In this document: positions 19,458-28,808 of the stretch, piece after piece
Layout: the number at the start of each line of letters is the position of its first letter
How positions within the stretch are numbered: position 1 is the stretch's first letter
Assembly: GCA_948470475.1 (NCBI GenBank)
Contig: OX419341.1
Coordinates: 2,161,584 to 2,225,583, forward strand
Length of the DNA stretch: 64,000 nucleotides
Direction of reading: 5' to 3'
From: Galaxea fascicularis
Taxonomy: Eukaryota; Cnidaria; Anthozoa; Scleractinia; Euphylliidae
The notes under the pieces: model-generated
What the model saw: the letters and a program-made list of their open reading frames with translations, nothing else
The model's database searches: none
Told to the model about the DNA's origin: nothing
Translations under genes and position numbers: made by a program

Positions 19458-20621
19458 CATATGACACCGAGACCGGGAATTGATCCCGGGTCACATTAGT
19501 GAGAGGTAAGTGTTCTCACCACTGCACCATCGCTGCTCCCGTAACCTTCGACAAGCTAATCATAAACGCTGGGGTGTGGAAAAAAATAATCTAATCATTC
19601 TCCCGTTAGTACTGCACAATGAAAGGTCGATTTGTGACGTACCTGTTGAAGACGTATACAAGTCGCTGTTGGAGTGCTCCTAAGGCTGGCACAATCCACA
19701 AAACAAAGCCACACCCAAAGAGAAGTCGATAGAACAGTTCATCAGAATAATCCAGGCCAAACACGGAGGTTTCGTAAACCTTCCAATACACGGCATACGA
19801 GTACACATAAACCACCACAACAAATGAAGACTTGTTTCTAAGAACCGGGAAGAAAAGCCACACAACTATGCTGAAGAAAAAGATAAGCAACTGCGCCCAG
19901 AAAGGGGTGCGGTCAAAGAAGAAGTAAATGAAATAGGGGATGAAAGTAAATGCGAAGATAAAGCCACTGACAACTGACAGAAAGTTCAAATTGTATCGAA
20001 ACCTTGGCCACTTCTTTGCCAAAAAGTAGAAGAAAACGAAAAGCGTCCCCAAGACAGCAAACATAATGATGCGTTTGTAAGCAGGAGAACCTGCTTCGAG
20101 CTTGCAACGTGGACCCCTCCTTTCTCCCATAGGTGGTGTATTGTTATTTGCTGGAGCACGACGTCTAACTGTGTAATTACCTTGAGTGGGATCGCATTCA
20201 TCCACAGCTCGTAGGAGACCCCCAAAGGCAAAATCAACTCCGTAAACAAGCGGGAAGAGATAGGAACCCCACACAATTATGGGCATTATGACAGAAACTA
20301 ACAGCATTAGAGACACAAGCAACAAGGTGTCAAGAATTCCTTTGAAAGGCCTCTGCCAGTCGCACATCAACCCCGATCTTTCTCTCATGTGGTCAAAGAA
20401 TTCCTGGTGCCACTTGGGGTCGTCCTTTTTGCCATTCCTATATTTCCAGTCCAGGTAGGCCGTGCCTGTGTAACCGCCGCCAGAAACGCAGCTCAGGTAG
20501 TCGATCTTAGTGTTACGTTGCAAAAGCCTGCGTAGAACGCCAGAGCAGAAGGCCGCTGACCGGATACCGCCACCAGAAAACGCAAGGCCTGTTTCAGTCA
20601 TAGTGGCTGTGTGAATAAGAT
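14065..20621 (-). CDS. Patatin-like phospholipase with polytopic membrane domain, core coding exons
   Basis: Five phase-consistent exons: 20621-19643, 18394-17893, 17398-17193, 15431-15087, 14518-14065 (stop TCA on plus at 14065). Counting from the Met at 20601 the core is 821 residues. GLAFSGGGIRSAAF at about residues 5-18 is the patatin oxyanion-hole motif. IDYLSCVSGGGYTG carries the nucleophile Ser40 (codon 20484-20482). Hydrophobic segments follow from about residue 89 onward, roughly six in exon 1 and two in exon 3. DLSAAMATSAAAVARNMGAY sits in exon 2, and LSDGGHMENLAILPLL in exon 4 carries the catalytic Asp589 (codon 15334-15332). These motifs resemble a family of large bacterial membrane patatins (TVSGGGYIG, SDGGHFENLG). 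The expected activity is hydrolysis of acyl chains from membrane lipids, with both catalytic halves brought together in the fold. The C-terminal exon is Cys-rich (FCCCECCHG). The biological role is unknown. Confidence 0.85.
14725..14839. repeat. 115-bp MITE-like inverted repeat
   Basis: Arms 14725-14758 and 14806-14839 are nearly exact complements (cacaaactaattaccgttac then tttttg and ggtttag). The loop is about 47 bp. It lies in the last intron of the patatin gene. Confidence 0.9.
15844..16680 (+). pseudogene. Degraded non-LTR (LINE) reverse transcriptase fragment
   Basis: A plus-strand frame at 15844-16530 encodes reverse-transcriptase motifs typical of animal LINEs: LNQNYRPISMIPVVAKVFER, KAFDTVDHSILLSKL, CGIPQGTI and MYADDT. 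About a dozen residues before KAFDTVDH appear to be deleted, affecting the first catalytic motif. Near 16500 the frame shifts and continues as EWLTENKLTLKKSETEFM to about 16680, where homology stops. The endonuclease domain and C-terminus are absent. It lies antisense within the patatin intron between exons 17398-17193 and 15431-15087, and cannot encode a functional protein. Confidence 0.9.
16750..17160. repeat. Element rich in TATCGATA/GATATCG motifs with inverted ends
   Basis: Two clusters of cgatatcgagaa, tatcgatac and atatcgta motifs at 16755-16860 and 17085-17155 lie in inverted orientation. The outer sequences are 'gcgataccaatacc' and 'ggtatcggcctatcccta'. It is probably a MITE about 400 bp long in the patatin intron, immediately downstream of exon 17398-17193. 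Confidence 0.6.
17685..17782. repeat. Inverted repeat of the 'gttttatcaacggagttgataa' family
   Basis: The left arm (ttggttttgtcaacggagtt) and right arm (aactccgttgataaaaccaa) flank a partly duplicated core. A related single copy is at 953-1020 (ttggtattatcaacagagtt ... actaccccctttat), and 'aaactacccccttt' recurs at 17834. Confidence 0.8.
18978..19269. repeat. Compound inverted-repeat element with CTTACTAACC-type ends
   Basis: The outer ends 'tatacctctcagttagtacgc' (18978) and 'gcggttagtaagaggtata' (19250) are inverted. Inside are a hairpin at 19020-19047 (gcgggccgta...tacggcccgc) and a larger one at 19102-19267 whose arms share 'cggtccgtactgtaagttac'. The ends resemble the element at 30521-30661, suggesting a related family. 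It lies in the patatin intron 18395-19642. Confidence 0.8.
19319..19542 (-). mobile_element. tRNA-derived SINE, minus-strand copy
   Basis: Read on the minus strand it starts GGGAGCAGCGATGGTGCAGTGG (A-box like) and has CCCGGGATCAATTCCCGG (B-box like). A body follows with 'cctctcggagcagagaag', 'ggagaactcggagaaa' and 'ccaacactttcc'. Related copies occur at 47740-47858, 54347-54423 and 63485-63600. Confidence 0.8.
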
Positions 20622-20643
20622 CTACGAGGAAAATAAATACCAT

Positions 20644-22797
20644 ATTTCCTTAAAACAGGACAACTACTCCTGAAAGGGAACGTACAAAGGTTACCCTTTT
20701 TTTGGCATCAAGCTATAAATTCCACAGCTAAAAGGAATCAGTTGCCGAATTAAACTAGAGAGCGATGACTCGTCAGAAACGGATACTTCGTCGAGACGGA
20801 AAATCCGTTGCTTGGTTGAAAATAAGACCTCATTTCACGTGGTAGCTAATCCTGACCTATACTCCAGGGATCGTAACCGCATTTTTTTCTTCCATGCATC
20901 TGGTCTATGGACCAATACTAATGAGTATCTGAAATTTATTTACTGTTTCGGCTTCGAGCTTTCTTTTCAGACCTTTTCCTGCTTTTCGAAACGGCTCAAG
21001 TTGTGTGCATAAGTGAGGGAATGTTTCTTGACTTTAAAAAAAAAAAAGTGTATTAAATTTTTAATTGGTCTTCTCTATCTCTAATAACTAGTTTGAAAAG
21101 GCTCGAATTCCAGCCGGGATGGGGACGGGGACGCAGGGACACGGGGACGTGTGCTGTGGGACGCGGGGACGTGATATCAGAGATGTAAAGAAACGTGTCG
21201 GTGTAGTTAAAAACAAAATTCAGTTGCTCTGTCAGCCAGTCAAGATTTTCAGAACACTAAACGATTTTTTTTGACAAATTCTGGAAAATCAAAGGATTTA
21301 TCCCATCACTGTTTTCATGTATTAAGCGATTCGGAAGAGCTGTATGGTTTTTAAATTCAAACTGTGGTTTCACTGGGCACAGAATGCGAAGCGATGTGTT
21401 GTGACACTTTCCGACTGTCGGTCAAGGTTTTCAGAGGAAAAGGACAATCATTCTAATTTATTTAATTTTGCTGGGGAAATAGACGAACTTACGGGATCCA
21501 AGCTATGACGTGTCGTGGTCAAACACAAAGTTTTAAAACAATTGATTTAAAACAACAGTCTTCAGAATCGTTAAGTATACCGATATACCAGTATTTTGAA
21601 TGGATGAACTATCCGCTTACTTTGAATGCGTCAGACAAATGGACCGCTGGATCATCCATCCAGACGAACTGTCTGGATAATTCGTCGATGAACACGAATT
21701 ATCCAGATAGTTCGTCTGGACGGATAATCCGTCTGTTTGTCCGTATTTATACGCAGACGAATTATCAGACGAACTATCGTTCTTTGCCCAAGTTCGTCCC
21801 AGACGGATGATCCGTCTCTAGTATAAATCGGGCCAATGTCGCCTGGCTATTGATCCAATGATAAATGAGAAGTGAAGCTCTAAACAGGTGGCCTGAGCGC
21901 AGACGTTAGAACAACAACAATACAATAATTATCCCCAGCGGACTTTGCAAAAATCTACTGATATTTAATTCCAAATTATATCGATGTAAAATAAAAAAGC
22001 GATGAAACAACAAGCTACAGTTACTAATTACTGAACTGACCGATTATAAAATAACCTTTAGTCAACAAGTTGTTGGATGCGTGACAAAAACTAGCTTGTT
22101 TACATGTAAAAACAGCGTACATGATTGTGATGAAAGTCCTTCAAATGAAGCATGAATATTTTAAGTATTGAAGCCGATATAGTTCAAAGAATCTACACAG
22201 ATGCATTGCGTAGTCAATTCCGTATAACTCAAACATAGAGTGCATTCAGAGTTCACACATATTTATACGAGTCAACTCGTTACTGTTGTAAAAATACATA
22301 TGAAGAGGCTGATTCTCACCAGTGCATAAGTATTAAAGCACGAGCAGAAACATAACGAAACCAATTCTTATATATGCAAATGTCAGTAGCAACGCGCTCG
22401 ACATCCTTGTGAAGCATAAGCACAAGACAAAAAGAGCAGTTTTGATACGTTACGTTAATACGTAATATACTGACGGAAATGGTTTGCATTCCGGCCCTTT
22501 CTCAAAATATCAAAGACCATGCAAACAGGTTTCCATTCCATACCATTCTCAGAAAATCCAATTGCATACTCCAACAAGCTGCACGCAATCAGCGATGGAT
22601 GAAACGCGGGGAAAAAAATCAACGCTAATGTTCCAAGGAGTTTGGGAGTAACGTGACATCCCAAAGAACGACTGACTGTGAAGGAGACTAACTTTTATCT
22701 AGATTAGATTTAAATTAACGTTCCAGCTGCTTAGGCATGCGATAACACAGGAAATACACAGATTTGAAATTAAATACATATCAGCTGATATTCTCAC
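20644..22797. other. Patatin intron, no exon seen
   Basis: Contains a G-rich tandem stretch at 21118-21172 (ggggacgcagggacacgggg type units) and the inverted repeat at 21659-21720. A minus-strand frame at 22455-22664 follows a possible acceptor but has no clear donor and no recognisable similarity. Confidence 0.5.
21640..21815. repeat. MITE with gacgaa/ttcgtc and ggatnatccgtc motifs
   Basis: Perfect-looking arms 21659-21685 (tccagacgaactgtctggat) and 21694-21720 surround an 8-nt loop with a few mismatches. Further copies of cagacgaa and ggatnatccgtc extend on both sides to about 21815. Confidence 0.8.
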
Positions 22798-23519
22798 CTG
22801 AACTCTGAAAAAAATCCGAAAGGTTTTTGACCTCTTCGACAGCACTAGGAGTTGTAGATGCTTTAACTGCTAGGGATAAAATGAATAGAAATGAACGCCG
22901 CCCTCCGTTGTAGTAAGTGTCGTGTCACGTTCGTAATACATCGTGAACTTTAATGGTTCCCAAGGGGGCCCTGAGTTGCTTGTCAGGCTCGGGGGATGGG
23001 GAGAAAAAGGGGGGGGGGTTGGAGAGGGGTCGGAGGGTGCCCCGGACTCAGTGCAATTAGCGGTTGAAATACGAGCCCGTGGTTGGTGCAGTGAACGCTT
23101 TTTGAAAGTCAGGGTAAACTGAACTGGGACAAGCGTTATCAGTTTAAACATTTTCGTTCCCAGTGGTTTAAAAACTATATCGGTTATGAGAATAAAGGAA
23201 GTGATCATCAAACATGAAATGACCAAGACTGAAATATGAGAGGACCAGTAAAGAGAATATGCATGCTGATGTAGAGCTCAAAGGGACAAACGCCTGTTCA
23301 CCTTGTTTTGACGTATTTGTCTTGACCGATGATGCCAAAGGAGATGGCATGGAAAACCGCGGATCGAGACTGGACAGGAAGCAGGAAGAATTTGATTGTG
23401 ACCTTGCCTTGTTTCAGGGTCTCGGGATTCACTTCCGGTCACATAATTGGCCAAGATTAGTCTTTTTCTTGTCTCGAGCGTAATGTCAACAGAAGACTAA
23501 ACATTCATCTGACATTGAA

Positions 23520-23561
<42 letters not shown>

Positions 23562-23663
23562 ACTAAAGACCCACCAAAGTTGTTGTCTTTATCAGGCATG
23601 AGAGGGGATAAATTTATGTCTGTCGAACAACTTTTCAGCTCAAGAACATGCTTCGTCTAAACA

Positions 23664-23696
<33 letters not shown>

Positions 23697-23894
23697 ACGT
23701 GACATAAAGCTATGAAGTTTTTATCCAAAAATATATACTTAATTCGGGATATTTAGCCTTTTAAGAAGTTAAAGTATTAGGAAAAGGGTTTATTTAAATG
23801 TTTGCTTGATCAGTTCAGATAATCAGCGGCCTAGATAGCCAAAGTAAGTTCCAGATGTTTACCTTATTTTACGGCCGCCATGTTGGTGTTCCTT

Positions 23895-23944
<50 letters not shown>

Positions 23945-26900
23945 AAATATTTCGACAAATATTTGAAGATTGGGAAAACGTAAAGACCAGAAACTTGGAG
24001 AAGTGTCTTAATTATTAATCTCCTATAACATTATAATTTCTTCAGCTTATTCACTGAATGGTTTTCGAATTATTTTTTAATTGCGTGACGGTGCAACCCA
24101 AGATTTTAGGATCTTTGAAATTGGAGAAGAGGTGGTCGACCGAGCTTTCCTTCCCCCTACCTAGGCTGAAAGCCGGACATTGCGTTTCACACGAAATGTT
24201 GCGACCGTTGTTGTCTTTGGTAAAGAACCGTAACGCAAATATGAATGTGTACTGATCAGTGACTGAAGAAGCGAAAAAGCTCGAATATTAAGTACGCATG
24301 TGGTTGAACTGATACGTAGCCACACAATCGGTACGAACAGATCACTGAATATACAATGTACGCGCAGTAACACTTAGCACTCTGCGTGTCCACTCAGTTC
24401 CATCAACACGTAGGTACTGCTAATCCGCGTATCAACTTCCATCTCAGTCTTAGAAGGTAAGGGTGGTCATCGCCTCTGCCTCTCGCGTATCCACTTCACC
24501 CCGCGATCAACACTAAAATAAGGGTACGGGTGCTATTCGCCACTGTATCCTCCACCACGATTGCAGATGCGCATATCCACAGTTTTCAGGGGTTGTAGTA
24601 TGATACTCTGTGATCCCCAGGTTAGTTTAAAAAAAAAAGGCTGTGGCCCTGAGTTGAATGGTGACCGAAAATGATTTTTTTCTTTTGTATTTTTATAACG
24701 AACGCGAGCATATGATCAGATCCCGGCGAGAGCTGACGTGTTGGCCGTTCGGTTTCTGTCGGTGCGAATCCAGTGAATTACATTGAATTGCACAGATTTA
24801 TAAATTTATAGATGCTCACCTGTGTATCACAAATCCAAAAGGTGGTTAAACTTTGATAAGCAGCAACGCATGGAACAGTCAAATTGAGTCTGGAAGCGGT
24901 TGTTTCTCTTTGTTAAATACTGATCGGTAGTGACAGATTTCAATGACAAATCTTCAAAAATCCTGACATTCTACAATAATTAATTACGAACGTTTTGCAT
25001 TTTAACTTGAAAATAAGGTTCAAGGTAACGAACGAACCAATCAGGGAAGTACTTAATCCTTTCCAGTACGGTGACAGTATCGAAACTAACACGTACACAG
25101 GATATAAAATGTTCACGTTCCACAGTTAAGGTTACCGTATACGTTCAGATCGGCAATTTTCTTCAAATTTGGATTTTACGGTTAAAGCAATGATCCAAAT
25201 GGGATCTCTAATGTAAAAAAAATATATATCGAATATTGGCGGAGAAATGGCGGTTAAGGAACACACGTTTGATTGACATTCTTAGCGCTGTTTTCTCGAA
25301 TCAATTAGACACTTAAAAGCGCCGATCCGCACTAGCGACAAGTCTGTTTTGATAAGGTGCAATGACTGACAGAATTTGTCAATCAAGTCACATCGCCAGT
25401 GCGGACGTAATTTCGCAACGCGACAAAATTTTGCTGCACCGAACAAACTTCAAACGTTCCGTCGGCCTGCCTCAGGGGCACGCCAATGTGCGACGAACGA
25501 AGTTAAAATAACAACTTTTGTTTTGATAAGAACTGAATGTCAAATAATGCGATGTAGTAAAGCGCGTGAAGTATCAAACAATGGCGCACGGAAATTTTCC
25601 CTTCAACTTTGGAGGCGATTTTTACCCTTCCAGAAGCGGTTTTGAAGACCCAAATCAACGCCCGATGCAGCCACATTACCATTACTCATTAACTCCATCC
25701 CAAATGGGTCCAATAACGTAGATTTTTGGGGGGAGTTCGCAGAGTTCGTCGATGTCTGTCAGCGCTAGCGCTACTCCGAGCCCAGGTTCAAGCCAACAAA
25801 GTGTACGATAAATGTTCAAGGAATAAGAAAACACAAATGTCATTCAAAAACGCCTGTGTCTGGGATGCAAATGCGGATCAGAAATTGCCGCGAAATTGTC
25901 GCGATCATTTTACTCGGTACAACATTCTCGCGTATACACTTTGTCTTGACTTGCTTCCGTAAGTAAAGCAATTCGGCAGGTGTTCGGAGATCAGAGACGA
26001 TTGGATATTGGCGTAATCCAATCAGTAATATCTTCACTCACTGGTTAGTTCTTCGGGACGATTGAATATTGACGTTTCAACTTCACAGCTTGGTTGCAGA
26101 AAGGCTCATAGGATATTAATATCCGATTTTTAAAAGCATGGTTTGAAATAATTACATTTGTCTAAATAATTTTTAAATAATTTTGATATAATTGCCAAAA
26201 ATAATTTTTGTGAATACGGTAAGCCGCAGAGATTGTAGCGAAAAAGATCTTTTCATGTGCAACGCCAACCGTGTAGATAATTTTCGTGTAACATTACTAT
26301 TGCTTGAGGGGCCTTCATTGACAGGCACTTGCTGGTTGGCTGGGTCCTGTGAATAATTGTTCACAAACCTTTGTGAATACCAGAAAAAGCAATTTTAAAT
26401 GTTCAGTGATTTGTATCAGTGGAAGTTTTCGTAGAAGCAGGGAGTAGCGGACTACCGGAAATTTAACGTTTTGATAGGAAGACGTGACCCCAATAAATTA
26501 AGTTGTCAAAATGCATGTTAAAATGCGTTCAAGAGCAGAACATCATGACATCAACGAACCAAACCCCAGGAAATTTATTGTATTTGTACATGTGGTAATT
26601 CTGAGAGTGCTCCTGTGCATACATAGTATTTACGGATCTTACAAGAGTCAGTAAAGTGTCGGAAATAGCAAGGTAGTGTTTTGTGTTTCAGACGTCGAAC
26701 TTTACATGTGCCGAATCTAATGCAAACGAGGGAAAACAATAGATTTTTTTCCATTTGCATTAGATTCGGCACATGTAAAGTTCGACGTTTGAACCGGGCC
26801 TTAGGTTTCTGTCAAACTAGGCTAAGAACATGGCGTGTGTCATGAAGTTTGAGGAAGTTGTGACCAGCTTAACCACAATCGCAATTTAGTAGAAGGGAAA

Positions 26901-27767
26901 CGAACGTCACAAAAACCTGTAAATCGCGATGTGGTGACTTGATCTCGGCATGATTTGGAATTCTAGTGAGGCGTCTGCGTAGATAAAATATAATTGATGC
27001 GTCAGAGGCGGGCGAACTTTTTCCCTTTTCGTTTCGCTGCTTCACGTTTTTACGTTCTCTTTCCCTGTAACCGGCTAAGGTGTCATTTCCGTTTTATTTG
27101 GACTAATTCTGCAGGGAACACGTAATGAGAGAGTTACTCGAGCGACACGTCAAATTGAATCATGTCAAAGTCCATCATGGAGTTTAAAGTGCACCTAACC
27201 TCAAAAACGATTACTTCCCATAAGTCAAAATTCAGGACCATTAACATGTTTTACGCGAATTCTTTGCGATTACGCTTCTGACAGGCTGCACAAGTTGCGT
27301 TAAGTTGACAAAATTGACGCAATAAAGTTTCGCCGAAGTCCAAGCGGGTGCACGAGAGTTTTCTTTTGCGAAATATTTTCCGTGGCAGTAGAAAAATTTT
27401 CTGTGATTCCTCACTCGGGATGGAACTAGAAAACGAGAAAACCGAAAGCGTCAACGAGTGAAAAACAAAGAAAACAAAAAATTACTGGCTTCCTTTTCAG
27501 TGCTCGAAAATGCACAAGTACGAACGCATATATGATGACTCACTGATCAATTACGGATCGTTCATGCGGCTCTGTCTGGCACAAGCCACCAGCATCTGTT
27601 TTCGATCGATTTACAAAGAGCCCGTGATTCAAAGCTGACGTCAAGCCTTCACAAACCGGAGTGATGGACTGGGTTAAAAAAAGTAATAATGAAAAGATGT
27701 TTTTGATGCTCGCACCTTCGGCAGAGGCATGGATGGTCATGGATTGGAACACTTTCTTGTGAAGATT
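22798..27767 (-). CDS. Patatin-like gene, three upstream coding exons joining in phase
   Basis: Minus-strand exons 27767-27716, 27646-27544 and 22844-22798 have usable splice sites and matching phases. The first reads NLHKKVFQSMTIHASAE, the second LTSALNHGLF followed by a polar stretch, the third AVEEVKNLSDFFQSS. The last then enters exon 20621 through a G|AT codon to give DLIHTATMTETGLAF. Together with the core exons they total 2688 nt, an exact multiple of three, giving at least 895 residues. The third exon is only 47 nt and the two surrounding introns are 4.7 and 2.2 kb, so transcript support is needed. The acceptor of the second exon (GTGAAG at 27647) is not preceded by a long pyrimidine tract. 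I recognise no domain here; the region could be an N-terminal cytosolic or lumenal stretch of the phospholipase. Confidence 0.6.
23874..23916. repeat. Short hairpin gccgccatgttggtgt
   Basis: Exact 16-bp arms at 23874-23889 and 23901-23916 with an 11-bp loop. Confidence 0.9.
25579..25800 (+). pseudogene. Possible remnant of a transposon-encoded ORF
   Basis: ATG at about 25581 opens MAHGNFPFNFGGDFYPSRSG and runs 46 codons to a TAG. In a shifted frame an Ser-rich stretch (SSQSSSMSVSASATPSPGSS) follows. The Phe/Gly/Pro-rich start followed by a Ser-rich linker resembles N-termini of accessory proteins of animal Harbinger-like elements. Similarity is by style only and no domain is present. Confidence 0.25.
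26688..26792. repeat. 105-bp MITE with 36-bp perfect arms
   Basis: Arms 26691-26726 (gacgtcgaactttacatgtg...) and 26754-26789 are reverse complements around a 27-nt spacer. The right end is followed by 'gaaccgggcc'. Confidence 0.92.
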
Positions 27768-28317
27768 CTGACGGATAAAAAAAAAGCATTTAAAAGCAAG
27801 AAAACTTGAAAATTCTATTTTGTAGCAGTATTAGTTTAATACCACCGAATGTAAAACTAGATAAGAAAAATAGCACTTCATGGTGCAACGCCATTGAGCT
27901 GCTGAATTCACAGGTTGGTTTGTTAAAACTATTCCCTAATTGTAGTACTTGCATTAATTCAGTTCATGCTTGGAGTAAAAACAGCAATATTATTCCATAC
28001 CTCGCTTGAAAGCATAATTATTTTTACGATACTTCACAATTAATAAAAATAATACACGAACATTTCACACTATACTGCGTTGCCTTGGAGTCTCGTGCGG
28101 TCTCTCATTTTTACAATTTTCTACGATTGTGACAGTCCTCAGCAACGTTCAGCGCTAACAATAAACAAGGTCAGACATTAAATGAATCTGGTTTCGAAAA
28201 GTGTTCCTTTTTCGAAACAGTCTGGTATCACAAAAATAGAAATACTCGGAATAAATCCGAAAGCGTAGACATTTCTAAATTGTGAAATCAATTATCAGCA
28301 GAACATAGACCACTAAC

Positions 28318-28565
28318 TTGAGTAGACTAACATAGATAATTCTGTTGGGAGGTCAACCCTGTGGAAACTGCCCGCCGAAATTGAAACACAAATGGAAAAA
28401 GTTAAGGTCAGTAAAGTACTTCTCGTATGACGTATGTAAGTTAACAACGTGACAAACTGACCTTTGGTCCTTTGCCCAGTGTACGAAGGTTGGAATGAAA
28501 ATACAAACTATACAGATTAAAAGTACAAATTTGACACCAAAGTAGCATGGTTTAAAAAAAATACG
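28318..28565 (-). CDS. Candidate 5' exons of the patatin-like gene, including a transmembrane exon
   Basis: Exon 28565-28462 follows a strong acceptor (TTTTTTCCATCAG) and ends at AAAG|GTCAGT. It encodes RIFFKP and then a hydrophobic stretch, FVLLICIVCIFIPTFVHW, that looks like one membrane helix. Exon 28358-28318 (VDLPTELSMLVYS) joins it in phase through an AG|G codon. The next exon in the model (27767-27716) starts in phase 0, whereas this exon ends in phase 1. So a small exon is missing, one boundary is wrong, or these exons belong to a different transcript. They lie only 240-490 bp past the BLTP1 stop codon, which implies that the BLTP1 3' UTR and the start of this gene overlap or nearly touch. 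Confidence 0.4.
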
Positions 28566-28808
28566 CTGATGGAAAAAATATGTCGCTTTAAAACTCCGAA
28601 ACTAATTTAGTATCAAGCCCTTTCATTTGAAGTCATTTTGTCATTTCAAGCTTTCTGTGAGAGACGGCTTAGACGTTTTTCCGTTCATCACAGATGCACG
28701 GAGAGCTTTCACCCGCTCTTAAAACGTTTGTTTAGGGATGCCCTTTTTCTTCGAAGTCTAAGCACTGACAACTGGCTTTCTCGCCAAAAAGTGTCCACCA
28801 ACGTGGAA

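Larger units (their letters stand above)
22845..27543. other. Large patatin intron with repeat remnants
   Basis: No exon is supported. It contains a G-run at 23009-23019, a dispersed repeat copy at 23120-23265, a hairpin at 23874-23916, an inverted repeat at 26688-26792 and a possible transposon-gene remnant at 25579-25800. A minus frame at 26173-26364 follows a fair acceptor (TTATTCACAG) but lacks a donor. Confidence 0.5.

Noticed and set aside
22455..22664. Minus ORF MGCHVTPKLLGTLAL...
   Set aside because: A possible acceptor is present but no donor, no phase fit with the patatin exons and no similarity I recognise.
26173..26364. Possible minus-strand exon (DPANQQVPVNEGPSS)
   Set aside because: Acceptor is fair, but there is no donor and inclusion would break the phase match between exons 27646-27544 and 22844-22798.
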